Counted from the stretch's first letter, positions 49,919 to 58,372 are shown. The stretch: 64,000 nucleotides of DNA from Streptomyces sp. NBC_01216 (GCF_035994945.1 NZ_CP108679.1:1-64000); one strand, 5' to 3'. The notes: generated by a model from the sequence alone, not told the origin. Numbers and translations: made by a program.

Positions 49919-50338
49919 ATGAGCAGCGATCTCGCACCCCGCCCCAGCGCTGCGGCACCCGCCGTGGCCGACGGCGACAACCGCTACAAGGCCGTCCAGG
50001 CCAAGCTCGACGCCCTCGGGCGCGCGCTGGATGACGCCGGGCTCGGCCTGGAGGAGCTCGTGCGCAGCGTCCGCAGGAACGCCAAGCGTGCCGAGGACGC
50101 GGCCCGCGACGTCGACAACGCCGAACTCGACCCGAAGTTCGTGGAGCTGACCAGCAACGTCGGCGTCGCCCTCGGGGGCGCCGGGGTGCAGGTCAAGAAG
50201 CTGTACGAGACGGCGCAGGAGACCGCCGACCTCACCCACGAGACCAAGCGCACCCACTCCAAGCTCTACGGCGCGCTGGACGACATCCGCTCCAACCGGC
50301 GGGAGAAGACGCCCCGACCCGGGTTCTTCAACCGCTGA
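49919..50338 (+). CDS. Small helical coiled-coil protein
   Basis: Protein of 139 residues, 21 bases after the large low-complexity gene. It is nearly all helix (KAVQAKLDALGRALDDAGLGLEELVRSVRRNAKRAEDAA), with spaced hydrophobic positions, and ends in a basic tail. No family recognised. The close spacing suggests co-transcription and possibly interaction with the helical C-terminal domain of the preceding protein. Confidence 0.65.
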   Translation: MSSDLAPRPSAAAPAVADGDNRYKAVQAKLDALGRALDDAGLGLEELVRSVRRNAKRAEDAARDVDNAELDPKFVELTSNVGVALGGAGVQVKKLYETAQETADLTHETKRTHSKLYGALDDIRSNRREKTPRPGFFNR

Positions 50339-50362
50339 CCCCCTCCCCCACCCACCCCGCCA

Positions 50363-50395
50363 CGGGCGGCCCCGCACACCTCGCGGGGCCGCCCG
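50363..50395 (+). terminator. Terminator before the tra gene
   Basis: CGGGCGGCCCCGC pairs with GCGGGGCCGCCCG around a 7-base loop. Confidence 0.8.
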
Positions 50396-50420
50396 CGGCT
50401 GTTCTGCGAAGGAGAAGCCG

Positions 50421-52550
50421 GTGACCACGCCGCGCAGCGTCGCGCTCGAACGCCTCGCCTACACCCTCGCCGCGCCCGTGCTGGCCGTGGCCCCGAACCT
50501 CTACCCCGACAGCCCCGTCAACCAGGTCGTGCAGCTCGCCGGTGCGGCCGGGATCGGCGGCTGGTTCCTCGCCGCCAAGAGCGATGAGCCCGGCGCCGGA
50601 CGCAAGATCCTGCGCTGGTCCCCGCTGGTCCTGGCCGCCGCCATCGACGTCACCGCCGGGCACACCGGCGGCTTCGGCCCGTACTGGATGGACGGGCTGC
50701 TCGCCGCGACCTGGGCGGCGGCCGGCTACCTGGTGATGCCTTTCTCCCGGCACGCCCGCCGCCGTCACCGCCCCGCGCTGGCCGCGCCCGTCGCGCAGCC
50801 GGCGCCCGCCGAAGTCCTCGAGGAGCCGGTCGTCCAGGACGACGGAGCCGACCTGCTCACCCGCGACGCGCGGATGCTGTGGGAGCAGGCCGGGATGCCC
50901 GGCCGTACGCACATCGTCAAGGCCACCCGGCACCCCGGCCAGCAGCACGACATGACGATCCTGCTGCGCGCCTCGGAGACCGGACGGCCGATCACCGGCC
51001 TGACCGAGGCTGCGGTCGCCGCACCGTTCGCCGTGCACTCCGGCGACGTCGTCCTGGCGGAGGTCGCCATCCAGCCCGGCCGCCAGGGCGGCCCCGGCTG
51101 GCTGGAGGCCCACATCACCCCCGACGCCAACCAGCGCCGCCGTAAGGCCCCCACCGACCAGGAGCGCTGGACGGACAAGGTCGGCTCGCCCAAGGGCGGG
51201 GCCCCCGGCTCCGAGCTGGTCCACAAGACCCGCGACGGCGTCCGGGGGGTCACCTTCTACCGGGCGAAGATGGCCGACGCCACCACGTCCCCGCGTATCG
51301 ACCTGGCCAAGGTCTGCCGCGGCCTGGGCCTGCCCGAGGACGACAGCTGCGTGTTCGTCCTCATCGACGGCATCGAGTTCCTCATCAGCGCGTTCGACAA
51401 GCCCCCGCTGTCCGCGATCTTCCCCGCCACCCGGGAGCTGCTCACCCCGGACGCGAAGGGCATGTACGTGTGCGGGTACACCATCACCGGCCAGCCGGTG
51501 AAGAACATGGTGTTCCAGCACGACAAGAACGCCGCCCGGCACGGGCTGATCCTCGGTGTGAGTCGGTCGGGGAAGACGCAGTTCTTCGCGATCGACATGG
51601 CCGCCATGTCGCTGGCCGGGCAGGTCGTGTGGCTCTCCACCGTCCGCAAGGACGAGAAGACGTCCACGCTGGGCAAGTACATCGACCGGCAGGGCTCCAA
51701 CGCCCTGTGGATGGCCCGCTCGCTGCGCGCGGCGAAGGCGCTGTGCGAGATCCGCGCGGAGATGCCCTGGCCGCACGACGGCGAGGCGCACGACTACAAG
51801 CCGGGCGATGCCCGCTGCCCCTACCGGCAGCTGAACGTGTTCGCGGACGAGTTCATGACCGCGGCGCAGGACGGGGACTTCGGCGAGTTCATCCAGAAGG
51901 ACGGCGATGACCTCACGGTCACCGGCCTGAAGTACGGGATCGGCTTCAACCCGGCCGGGCAGTCGCCGTTCGCGCACAACGGCTTCAGCACGGAGATGAA
52001 GGACAACCTGCGGCAGAACAGCCGGCCGTCCATCTTCAACATGGGCTCGCCCGGTGCCACCCGCAAGGCGGCGGAGGGCACGATGGAGAACGCCTACGAC
52101 GTGCCGACCATCCCGGCCCGCTACGCCCAGCAGGAAGGGTCCGCGATCGAGCGGGCCATGCGCGGCGAGGCCGACCCGGAGAACGGCGTGTCCACCGGCG
52201 GCGTCGCCATCATGGTCATGGACAACGGGCGCGCGGTCCTCATGCGGTCGCTGTACGCGGACTTCGACACCGACCTCGCCGAACTGTTCCCCGACGACGT
52301 CAACCACCTCACCGACCACGAGATCAGCGAGCTGGAGAAGCGCGGCCTGTGGTTCGACTGGAACGAGCCCGTACGGCCCGGCGAGTTCTGGCCCGAGCCC
52401 AAGGAAGACGACGGCGACGACGGCGGCTCCCGCCGCCGTGGCGGCGGAGGCGGCAAGGGCGGCGGCCGCGGCTCCAAGGGCGGCAGTCGCCAGGAGGTCG
52501 TCTCTGCCCGCAAGGCGCTGGAGGCCATCAAGAGCCTCACCGACGCCTGA
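50421..52550 (+). CDS. FtsK/SpoIIIE/TraB-like DNA translocase for conjugation
   Basis: Protein of 709 residues with GTG start behind GAAGGAG. The N-terminus (residues about 5-110) has two to three membrane segments (AYTLAAPVLAVAPNLYP; GAAGIGGWFLAAKS; LLAATWAAAGYLVMPF). The ATPase follows: Walker A LGVSRSGKTQFF near residue 380, Walker B LNVFADEFMTAA near 473, and later IPARYAQQEGSAIERAM. The C-terminus is Gly/Arg/Lys-rich with a last helix. TraB-type proteins move double-stranded plasmid DNA between mycelia by recognising octamer repeats. This is the core enzyme of the transfer module. Confidence 0.88.
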   Translation: MTTPRSVALERLAYTLAAPVLAVAPNLYPDSPVNQVVQLAGAAGIGGWFLAAKSDEPGAGRKILRWSPLVLAAAIDVTAGHTGGFGPYWMDGLLAATWAAAGYLVMPFSRHARRRHRPALAAPVAQPAPAEVLEEPVVQDDGADLLTRDARMLWEQAGMPGRTHIVKATRHPGQQHDMTILLRASETGRPITGLTEAAVAAPFAVHSGDVVLAEVAIQPGRQGGPGWLEAHITPDANQRRRKAPTDQERWTDKVGSPKGGAPGSELVHKTRDGVRGVTFYRAKMADATTSPRIDLAKVCRGLGLPEDDSCVFVLIDGIEFLISAFDKPPLSAIFPATRELLTPDAKGMYVCGYTITGQPVKNMVFQHDKNAARHGLILGVSRSGKTQFFAIDMAAMSLAGQVVWLSTVRKDEKTSTLGKYIDRQGSNALWMARSLRAAKALCEIRAEMPWPHDGEAHDYKPGDARCPYRQLNVFADEFMTAAQDGDFGEFIQKDGDDLTVTGLKYGIGFNPAGQSPFAHNGFSTEMKDNLRQNSRPSIFNMGSPGATRKAAEGTMENAYDVPTIPARYAQQEGSAIERAMRGEADPENGVSTGGVAIMVMDNGRAVLMRSLYADFDTDLAELFPDDVNHLTDHEISELEKRGLWFDWNEPVRPGEFWPEPKEDDGDDGGSRRRGGGGGKGGGRGSKGGSRQEVVSARKALEAIKSLTDA

Positions 52551-52568
52551 TCACACCCACCCACCCCG

Positions 52569-52599
52569 GGGGCCGGCCTGCCCGAGCGCGGCCGGCCCC
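52569..52599 (+). terminator. Terminator after the tra gene
   Basis: GGGGCCGGCC pairs with GGCCGGCCCC around an 11-base loop, 19 bases after the tra stop. Confidence 0.75.
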
Positions 52600-52629
52600 A
52601 ACCGACCCATGTGAAGGAGCACCACCACC

Positions 52630-52818
52630 GTGGCCCTCTCCATCTCCGCCGCCGTGCTGATGGGCATCATCGTCTTCGTCCTGATCAAGGGCGGCAACGT
52701 CCGCGTCGGCTCCGCGCTGGCCTGCACGCTGTTCGGCTTCACCCTCGCTGCGACCGGCCTGGCCCCGGCCATCAACAGCGGCCTCGCCTCGTTCGCCGGA
52801 CTGATCTCCAGCTTCTGA
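52630..52818 (+). CDS. Small two-helix membrane protein
   Basis: Protein of 62 residues with GTG start after GAAGGAG. Two membrane segments (ISAAVLMGIIVFVLI and ALACTLFGFTLAATGLAPAI) are joined by a short Lys/Gly/Arg loop. Such spd-type membrane peptides accompany TraB in Streptomyces plasmids and are thought to take part in intramycelial spread. It directly abuts the convergent zinc-ribbon gene at 52819. Confidence 0.7.
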   Translation: MALSISAAVLMGIIVFVLIKGGNVRVGSALACTLFGFTLAATGLAPAINSGLASFAGLISSF

Positions 52819-52980
52819 CTACGCCTCTTCCCAGGGCGGGTCCGGCGTGTAGTTGAGCCCTTCGCAGAAGCGGCAGTCCCACTCCGAGGGCACCTCCCAC
52901 TTGTCGACCCAGAAGCCGACCTGCCTGCCCACGAAGAAGTTGTCTCCGTCGCACCACCCGCACTGGAAGACGAACTCCAC
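52819..52980 (-). CDS. Small zinc-ribbon-like protein on the opposite strand
   Basis: Protein of 53 residues with GTG start at 52980 behind AAGGGG. It has two CxxC pairs, QCGWCDGD near the N-terminus and DCRFCEGL near residue 36, and many aromatic residues (NFFVGRQVGFWVDKWEVPSEW). Its stop codon follows immediately on the stop of the membrane-peptide gene on the other strand. It is the only minus-strand gene within the transfer module, and it is easily missed because of its size. Confidence 0.7.
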   Translation of the reverse strand: MEFVFQCGWCDGDNFFVGRQVGFWVDKWEVPSEWDCRFCEGLNYTPDPPWEEA

Positions 52981-53077
52981 CCCAACCCCTTCCCGACGCC
53001 TGTTGGTCCGAGGATGCCCGCAGCGCGTAGGCGGTGCCTACCCACCCGCCAGCCTCAACTCCCCTGCTACGCAACGC

Positions 53078-53116
53078 CGAAGGGCGCCGCCGGACACGCT
53101 CCGGCGACGCCCTTCG
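53078..53116. terminator. Terminator-like hairpin
   Basis: CGAAGGGCGCCGCCGGA pairs with TCCGGCGACGCCCTTCG with one mismatch. Confidence 0.7.
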
Positions 53117-53200
53117 ACGTCGCGCGCCCCTCCCCCACGCGCCCTCCCGGCCACCACGGCCAGGAGGGTGCTCCCCTTCCGCGTGATCGGAGAACACCCC

Positions 53201-53692
53201 ATGGACCCCCTGCACACCCAGCACGGCATGCCCGAGTCCGAGGCCGCGGCCGAAGCCCGCCGCCTGATCGACGCCTGGGCGGCCAAGCCCGTACTCCACC
53301 ACCCCACCTCGTTCCGCGACGAGACCGAGCCGCCGGCCTTCGGCACCACCCCGCCCGTGAAGCAGGAAGACCACCGGATCGTCCCGGCCTGGGCGGCCGG
53401 GATCGCCGTCGCGAGCATCGGCGTCGGCGCCGGGATCACCGGCATCGGCTGTGGCGCCTGGCTCGTGCTCCAGGGCCTGGCCTCCGTCACGTTGAACAGC
53501 GTCCTCATGGTCACCCTGCCGTTCGCGGGCCTGGCCATGGCCGCCACCGCCATCGGCGGCGCGATCAGCAAGGCCCGCGCGGCCGTCACCAAGAACGTCT
53601 TCGAGGGTCCGGTCACCCACCACACCGAGATCCACAACAACAGCACCACCCGCGGCGCGTTCTTCGCCCGCACCCGCAACGAGATCCGCTGA
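53201..53692 (+). CDS. Two-pass membrane protein (DUF6251-like)
   Basis: Protein of 163 residues. A polar N-terminus containing HHPTSFRDETEPPAFGTTPPVKQED, which I associate with Streptomyces DUF6251 proteins, precedes two membrane segments (AWAAGIAVASIGVGAGITGIGC; LMVTLPFAGLAMAATAIGGA). The C-terminus is polar with HHTEIHNNSTTRGAFF. It is in the spd-like block of the transfer module. Function unknown. Confidence 0.75.
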   Translation: MDPLHTQHGMPESEAAAEARRLIDAWAAKPVLHHPTSFRDETEPPAFGTTPPVKQEDHRIVPAWAAGIAVASIGVGAGITGIGCGAWLVLQGLASVTLNSVLMVTLPFAGLAMAATAIGGAISKARAAVTKNVFEGPVTHHTEIHNNSTTRGAFFARTRNEIR

Positions 53693-53734
53693 CCCACCCC
53701 ACCACCGCCCTCCGACAGAAGGAGCAGCCACGCC

Positions 53735-54532
53735 ATGAACCACAATGACAAGCCCGTCAACGGCCAGGACAACCCGTCCTTCCTCGACCTCCTCAACCAG
53801 CTGCCGCCCGTGCCTCCGGCCCCCGAACCGGGCGCCAAGCACACCGCCGGGCGGCTCGCGTGGCTGCGCGCCGCGTGGAAGGAATCGTGGGAGGAGGGCG
53901 GCTTCCTCTACCAGCGCTGGGAGGAGGTCTTCCAGGTCCGGCACAGCAGCTGGCACGAGGTCGCCAACTGGATCAAGGCGGCCATGCTGTTCGGCGGGCT
54001 CAGCCTCATCGTCATGATGCTGGACGCCGCCGGCGACATCGCCGACGCCACACTCAAGGGCCTGTCCGCCGTCCCGGCCACCAGCGGCGGCGACGGCAGC
54101 GGCCTGTGGGGCACGGTCGACCACCCCGTCCGCGTGTTCCTCGCCGACCAGGCCGCGCACCTGGCCGTCGCCCCGGCCGCCCTGTATGCGTTCTGGCAGC
54201 TGACCGGCCTGCTCGGCCTGGTCGGCGGGTTCTTCGGCAACGCCGGTGCCCGCATCGCCTGGCTGCTGTTCGGCATCGGAACCCTCGCCATGATCTGGTC
54301 CACCGCCCCGGCCGGAGGGCGCGCCGCCGCCACCGGGCTCGCCGCCCTCATGTGGGCCCTGGCCAGCATCTTCGCCCTGCGCGGCCTGAGCCTGCGGCCC
54401 ATCGTCCACAACCACCCGCCGCAGTACCAGTTCAGCCCCGCGCTCCACCTGCACGCCACGCTCCCCGCCCCCACCCCGGCGGGCGACGACTACGGCGACG
54501 AACCCGACAACGTCCACCCGCTCCAGCGCTGA
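53735..54532 (+). CDS. Polytopic membrane protein of the transfer region
   Basis: Protein of 265 residues with GAAGGAG upstream. An amphipathic N-terminal part rich in Trp (WLRAAWKESWEEGGFLYQRWEEVF) is followed by about five membrane segments (AAMLFGGLSLIVMMLDAAG; LTGLLGLVGGFFGNAG; AGARIAWLLFGIGTLAMIW) and a Pro/His-rich tail. It resembles the larger spd-type membrane proteins of Streptomyces plasmids, but no named family is recognised. Confidence 0.72.
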   Translation: MNHNDKPVNGQDNPSFLDLLNQLPPVPPAPEPGAKHTAGRLAWLRAAWKESWEEGGFLYQRWEEVFQVRHSSWHEVANWIKAAMLFGGLSLIVMMLDAAGDIADATLKGLSAVPATSGGDGSGLWGTVDHPVRVFLADQAAHLAVAPAALYAFWQLTGLLGLVGGFFGNAGARIAWLLFGIGTLAMIWSTAPAGGRAAATGLAALMWALASIFALRGLSLRPIVHNHPPQYQFSPALHLHATLPAPTPAGDDYGDEPDNVHPLQR

Positions 54533-54652
54533 CCCCCCGGTCGCTCCGCCTGGTCCTCGCCCCTCCCCGCCACCGCGGGGCCGGGGCGAGGGCCGGACAG
54601 GCCGACCGGCCTCACGCACCACCCGACCTGTCCCCGACCGAATGGAGAACAC

Positions 54653-54868
54653 GTGGCCGTCATAGGCGTGCTGACGGAGCCGACCCCACCCACCTGGTGG
54701 AAGGCGAACCGGCACAAGGTCTACGGCACCGGCGGACTGCTGATCGGATACCTGATCGGCACCCACCTGCAAGGCGCCCCCGACCAGCAGCCCCAGCACC
54801 CGCGCCCGAGCCACACCACGCCGGCCCCGACCACGCCCGGCGCGCACCGCACGCACACGCCCGCCTGA
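54653..54868 (+). CDS. Small single-pass membrane protein
   Basis: Protein of 71 residues with GTG start. One membrane segment (VYGTGGLLIGYLIGTHL, residues about 23-40) follows WWKANRHK; the tail is Pro/His/Thr-rich. It belongs to the spd-like block. No family recognised. Confidence 0.6.
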   Translation: MAVIGVLTEPTPPTWWKANRHKVYGTGGLLIGYLIGTHLQGAPDQQPQHPRPSHTTPAPTTPGAHRTHTPA

Positions 54869-54881
54869 CCCGGCACCCGCC

Positions 54882-54925
54882 GCTCCGCACCCCGCCGACA
54901 CGTTCGACGTCGGCGGGGTGCGGAG
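54882..54925 (+). terminator. Terminator
   Basis: A perfect 17-bp stem beginning GCTCCGCACCCCGCCGA with loop around ACGTTCG; strong and G+C-rich. Confidence 0.85.
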
Positions 54926-54954
54926 CTGTGCACCGACCTCTGGAGGAACTGCCC

Positions 54955-55062
54955 GTGCTCATCCCCCGCCCGCGCCGCCGCATCGGCCGGCCCCGCCCGC
55001 AGCGTCCCGGCCCCCGCCACCCGTACCGCCCCGACCGGCTGCCCGGCACCTGGCGCCGGTGA
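54955..55062 (+). CDS. Tiny Arg/Pro-rich basic protein
   Basis: GTG 54955 follows TGGAGGAA at ideal distance and opens 35 codons of very basic sequence (LIPRPRRRIGRPRPQRPGPRH, then RPDRLPGTWRR). The stop overlaps the ATG of the RRQRL-type gene by one base, so translation is coupled. Small basic mobile-element-transfer (SpdA-like) peptides occur at this position in Streptomyces elements. Nucleic-acid binding is likely from charge alone. Confidence 0.55.
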   Translation: MLIPRPRRRIGRPRPQRPGPRHPYRPDRLPGTWRR

Positions 55063-55526
55063 TGCCGCGCCGCCGAAAGAGGCGCCGCCGCCGCGAGGTG
55101 ACCCGGGTGCCGCGCAGTGACGCGGCGCTGCCGGAGTTCGACCGCGGCACGGTGCCCGAAGGGCTCGTGACCAGACGGAAGTTACGGGACATGCAGCTGA
55201 GTCCCGGCAGCAATCAGGGCCCGGTCGCGATCCTGCGGTGCAGGTTGTGCGCGACCCGCCCGCAGTGGTCCTGCCGTCACCCGACCCGCGGCTTCCTGCT
55301 CCGCGTCGACCTGGCGGTGCCCAAGCGCACGCCGACGCTCGCTCAGGAGTGGGCCCTGGACAAGGCGATGGCAGCACGCCAGACGTGCGGCGACTGCGGG
55401 AGGCGGTTCTACTTCTGCCTCTCCAAGAAGCTCGGCTGTTGCATCGAGTGCTTCGACGGCACCCCGGTGGACCCCAGCAGCTACTTCGCGCCCTCGGCAC
55501 CCGCCGCTCACCGGCTGGCCGCGTAG
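55062..55526 (+). CDS. RRQRL-motif-like zinc-binding protein
   Basis: Protein of 154 residues starting MPRRRKRRRRREV. It has the order of elements of the Streptomyces RRQRL motif-containing zinc-binding family: GLVTRRKLRDMQLSPG (here RRKLR in place of RRQLR), RVDLAVPKRTPTLAQEWALDKAMAARQTCGDCGRRFYFCL and GCCIECFDGTPVDPSSY. Cys pairs in TCGDCG and CCIEC should bind zinc. Function unknown; the family is typical of conjugative elements. Confidence 0.82.
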   Translation: MPRRRKRRRRREVTRVPRSDAALPEFDRGTVPEGLVTRRKLRDMQLSPGSNQGPVAILRCRLCATRPQWSCRHPTRGFLLRVDLAVPKRTPTLAQEWALDKAMAARQTCGDCGRRFYFCLSKKLGCCIECFDGTPVDPSSYFAPSAPAAHRLAA

Positions 55527-55531
55527 CGCGA

Positions 55532-55565
55532 GCCCCGTCCCGGCCGCACAGGCCGGGACGGGGGC
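55532..55565 (+). terminator. Terminator
   Basis: GCCCCGTCCCGGCC pairs with GGCCGGGACGGGGGC around GCACA, just after the zinc-protein stop. Confidence 0.85.
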
Positions 55566-55642
55566 CACACCCGGGCGGCCGCAGCATCGGCAAAGAGCCG
55601 GCCGCCCGCTCCCTCACCCATCGAGATCAGGAGAAATCCAGC

Positions 55643-56152
55643 ATGACGCATCGCCCCGCAGTCTTCGCGGCCCTGCTCGGACTGACCCGCGCCGGGAGCG
55701 CGATCGGTGATTTTTGGGTCCAGAACGACTTCTGCGCCCGGGTGAAGGGCGCCTCCGACGAGCACCCGGTCACCTTCAAGGACCCGGCCACCGGCCAGGA
55801 GACCACCCACGGCACGGCCGGCGGCCGTTCGGCGTGCCTGCACCACTGCCTGACCTATACGGCCACGCAGGCGCTCGTGGCCGGGGCCGGTGCCCGTGCG
55901 CTCGGCATCAGGGTCCACCCGGCGGCGGCCGCGGCCGCGCTCGCCATCTCCTTCGGCACCCACTACGCCGCAGATCGCAGGGTTCCCGGCAAGGGCCTGC
56001 TGGAGAGGATCGCCACCAAGACCGGCAAGGGCGGCTTCTACAAGCTCGCCGACTTCGGCATCAACGGGGCGTTCCACCTGGACGGCGCCTGGCACCACGG
56101 ATGGGAAACCGTCGCCGCCCTGGTCGCCACCACCAAGGCCACCACCCGGTGA
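55643..56152 (+). CDS. DUF3307-like conserved protein
   Basis: Protein of 169 residues. Motifs GDFWVQNDFCARVKG, ACLHHCLTYTATQALV and SFGTHYAADRRVP, each with Asp/His, suggest a DUF3307-type fold with a metal or phosphate site in a hydrophobic helical bundle. The C-terminal FHLDGAWHHGWETVAA is also His-rich. It overlaps the next gene by four bases and begins a long coupled series running to 57942. Function unknown. Confidence 0.75.
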   Translation: MTHRPAVFAALLGLTRAGSAIGDFWVQNDFCARVKGASDEHPVTFKDPATGQETTHGTAGGRSACLHHCLTYTATQALVAGAGARALGIRVHPAAAAAALAISFGTHYAADRRVPGKGLLERIATKTGKGGFYKLADFGINGAFHLDGAWHHGWETVAALVATTKATTR

Positions 56153-56499
56153 CCGGCCGCCCCCGCACCCGCCTGGACCGGGTGCGCGCCTCCGTCGGCA
56201 TCGCCCAGCTCGCCCTCCAGCAGATCGAGGACGACCTGGGCGCCGACGACGTCGACGCCCGCGAGCTCGCCGCGATCCTGCGCGAGCTTCAGGAGGACAT
56301 CGACGTCCCCGGCGGCCTCTTCCCCGCCCTCGCGCAGCTGCTCACCGTCGCCGCGCGCCGGGCGGAGCAGATCGAGCCCGACCGCGACGGTGACGCCTCC
56401 TGCCCCCTGCACGAGGCCGCCGCCCTGCTCACCGACAACGCCGGGCCGCGCTTGAACTGGTCCGCCCGCTCCCTTCACCCGCAAGGAGATCCCGCATGA
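56149..56499 (+). CDS. Small helical hypothetical protein
   Basis: Protein of 116 residues with GTG start overlapping the previous stop. It is helical and acidic (GIAQLALQQIEDDLGADDVDA; AAILRELQEDIDVPGGLFPALAQLL), with HEAAALL near the end. It overlaps the kinase gene by four bases. No domain recognised. Confidence 0.65.
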   Translation: MTGRPRTRLDRVRASVGIAQLALQQIEDDLGADDVDARELAAILRELQEDIDVPGGLFPALAQLLTVAARRAEQIEPDRDGDASCPLHEAAALLTDNAGPRLNWSARSLHPQGDPA

Positions 56500-57482
56500 C
56501 CTCGGTGCTGTACCCGGACCTGCCCGAGAACGGGCTGATCGTGCTGATCGGCGCCTCGGGCGCGGGCAAGTCGACCCTGGCCCGCACCTGGCCGGCCTCC
56601 CAGGTCCTCTCCCTCGACGGCCTGCGCGGCGTCGTCAGTGACGACCCCGGTCGGCAGGACGCGACCGGCGACGCCGCCGACGTCCTCAAGCTGATCCTGG
56701 AGCGCAGGATGGCCCGCCACCTCAACACGGTCATCGACGCCACCAACCTGGACCAGCCCGTCAGGGCGGAACTGGTGACGGCCGCCAAGCGGCACGGCAT
56801 GCCGACCGCCGCGGTCGTCGTCGCCACGCCGCTGGACGTGTGCCTTCAGCGGCAGGGCCCGCGCCCGGACAACCGGCGGGTGCCCGAGGACGTCGTCCGG
56901 TCCCAGCACCAGGCCATGGTCCACTCGCACCAGCGGCTCACGGCCGAAGGCTTCAACACGGTCGTCTTCGCCGACACCCTGCACCGCCTGGAGCCGTTCC
57001 TCGGGCGGCTTTCACAGGTACGGGAGGCCGACCTCGGGCGCGACGGCAGCGACGGCCTGGGCGACCTGTGGCTGGCCCGCCGGTTCTTCGGCCCGGAGAT
57101 CCTGCCGCTGTGGCGGTGGCGCCCGGACTCGGACCTGGCGGGCGGCGACCGCGTCGCGGAGATCCGCCTCGGGCAGCAGTACCTCACCCTGGCGCTGCGC
57201 GAGGACGTCGACGGCGAGGGCGACTTCGGCTTCGACGTGGCGCTCCCCTGCCCCGCGGACCCGGAGTGCGCCGGGCAGGCGTGGGCGCCGGCCTACTCGG
57301 TCAGCGACCTGCACAAGGCGCTGACCGGCGCGATGGACAACGACCCGGACATCGTCTGCACCGTCCACGGCGGCCCCGACGACGTCGACCAGGAGGCCGA
57401 CGACCACTACCGGGACTGGGACGACGACCCCGAGGGGCGCGCCGACCTCGAGGCGCAGGCCCTGGAGGCGATCAGCGCATGA
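56496..57482 (+). CDS. P-loop NTPase/polynucleotide-kinase-like protein
   Basis: Protein of 328 residues. Residues 15-170 form an AAA_33/Pnkp-type P-loop kinase: Walker A IGASGAGKSTLAR, LSLDGLRGVVSDD, a Walker B-like NTVIDATNLDQPVRAEL with the acidic residue, and an Arg-containing lid RQGPRPDNRRVPEDVV. The second half (about 175-320) has an ordered domain with cysteines in LPCPADPECAG and an acidic C-terminus. Relatives phosphorylate nucleic-acid ends or act as zeta-type kinases. Coupled to genes on both sides. Confidence 0.82.
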   Translation: MTSVLYPDLPENGLIVLIGASGAGKSTLARTWPASQVLSLDGLRGVVSDDPGRQDATGDAADVLKLILERRMARHLNTVIDATNLDQPVRAELVTAAKRHGMPTAAVVVATPLDVCLQRQGPRPDNRRVPEDVVRSQHQAMVHSHQRLTAEGFNTVVFADTLHRLEPFLGRLSQVREADLGRDGSDGLGDLWLARRFFGPEILPLWRWRPDSDLAGGDRVAEIRLGQQYLTLALREDVDGEGDFGFDVALPCPADPECAGQAWAPAYSVSDLHKALTGAMDNDPDIVCTVHGGPDDVDQEADDHYRDWDDDPEGRADLEAQALEAISA

Positions 57483-57745
57483 GCACCAAGGCCCCCGCGT
57501 GCGGCTGGGACCAGGCCGTCTTCCGGTGCGGCCGGTGCGGCGCCCAGCACACCGCCATCACCGAGGCCGACTACCTCAAGGCCGTCGGCGCACACGGCGA
57601 CGCCCACGCCGTGTGGGACCGGCTGAACCCCATCGAGCGCGACGGGATCACCTCGATCCTGCGCACCATCCTGTCCGCGCCGGAACTCGCCGCGGAGCTC
57701 CTGGCCCTCGCCGACCGGCAGCCAGCGGAAGGCGAGGGCCGGTGA
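57479..57745 (+). CDS. Small protein with a zinc-ribbon-like pair
   Basis: Protein of 88 residues, ATG overlapping the kinase stop by four bases. It has CGWDQAVFRCGRCGAQHTAI (Cys-x2-Cys plus a preceding Cys) and a helical remainder (ITSILRTILSAPELAAELLAL). No family recognised. It is coupled to the next gene through GTGA. Confidence 0.68.
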   Translation: MSTKAPACGWDQAVFRCGRCGAQHTAITEADYLKAVGAHGDAHAVWDRLNPIERDGITSILRTILSAPELAAELLALADRQPAEGEGR

Positions 57746-57942
57746 GCCGGGCAGCCGACGGGCCGCACCCGCACCCGCTCACCCCGGCCGACCTCCCGGC
57801 CGGGGACGACTGGGCCCACGGTTGCCCGGACTGTCATCTCCCGGTCCAGGGCGGGAGCGCCGGTCTCGCCGCGCACCGCCGCACCGTCCACACCCACGCC
57901 GGGGACTCCCGGCGGCCCATCACGATCCATCTGGAGTTCTGA
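57742..57942 (+). CDS. Small C2H2-like zinc-finger protein
   Basis: Protein of 66 residues with GTG start overlapping the previous stop. It has HGCPDCHLPVQGG...GLAAHRRTVHTH, i.e. Cys-x2-Cys then His-x4-His, the spacing of a C2H2 finger. It ends ITIHLEF. DNA or protein binding is expected. It is the last gene of the coupled series. Confidence 0.68.
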   Translation: MSRAADGPHPHPLTPADLPAGDDWAHGCPDCHLPVQGGSAGLAAHRRTVHTHAGDSRRPITIHLEF

Positions 57943-57974
57943 CCCGCCCCAACCTGCGTGACGGACGCTCCGTG

Positions 57975-58011
57975 CCGCCCCGGTCTCCCCGCACGACGGG
58001 GGCCGGGGCGG
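57975..58011 (+). terminator. Terminator-like hairpin
   Basis: CCGCCCCGG...CCCCG pairs with CGGGGGCCGGGGCGG around GCACGA, 33 bases after the preceding stop. Confidence 0.7.
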
Positions 58012-58049
58012 TCGCGGTGGTCCCTCAACACAGAGAGGAGTTGGACGTC

Positions 58050-58325
58050 ATGCGCCGATACGAGGTAGACGTCCCGATACACCACGCGACGGACCAGGAC
58101 CGGCGAGGACATCACGTCTTCAACGGCTGCGCCGCCGGACCGGGCGAGGCCCTGGCCGCCGCGCACAGCGCCTACGACCGCGCCGTGCAGTACGTGTCCG
58201 CCGGCCGCCCGGCCCCCGACGACTCCAGCGACGGATGGGCCGCGCGCGGCCTGCGTTACGACTGGGTCCTGGACTGGCACAAGGCCACCGCCAAGGCGTG
58301 GGTCAACCCCAACAGCCTGATGTGA
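58050..58325 (+). CDS. Hypothetical protein
   Basis: Protein of 91 residues, ATG behind AGAGAGGAG. The sequence RRYEVDVPIHHATDQDRRGHHVFNGC followed by ALAAAHSAYDRAV and LRYDWVLDWHKATAKAWVNP looks like a small alpha/beta protein. No known family is recognised. Confidence 0.62.
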   Translation: MRRYEVDVPIHHATDQDRRGHHVFNGCAAGPGEALAAAHSAYDRAVQYVSAGRPAPDDSSDGWAARGLRYDWVLDWHKATAKAWVNPNSLM

Positions 58326-58334
58326 ATTCGCCCC

Positions 58335-58372
58335 GAGGCAGGCGCCATAGGCGTCGAAACCGTCGCCTGCCC
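58335..58372 (+). terminator. Hairpin between two genes
   Basis: GAGGCAGGCG pairs with CGCCTGCC over a loop containing GCCATAGGCGTCG; weak terminator. Confidence 0.5.

Noticed and set aside
47675..50428. 917-residue minus-strand frame opposite the low-complexity gene
   Set aside because: It is the complement of Gly/Ser/Arg repeats and reads as Ala/Gly/Pro-rich sequence with no ribosome site; the plus-strand gene has one and a folded C-terminal domain.
50328..52319. 663-residue minus-strand frame opposite the tra gene
   Set aside because: Antisense shadow of the ATPase gene, His/Gly/Arg-rich, without motif.
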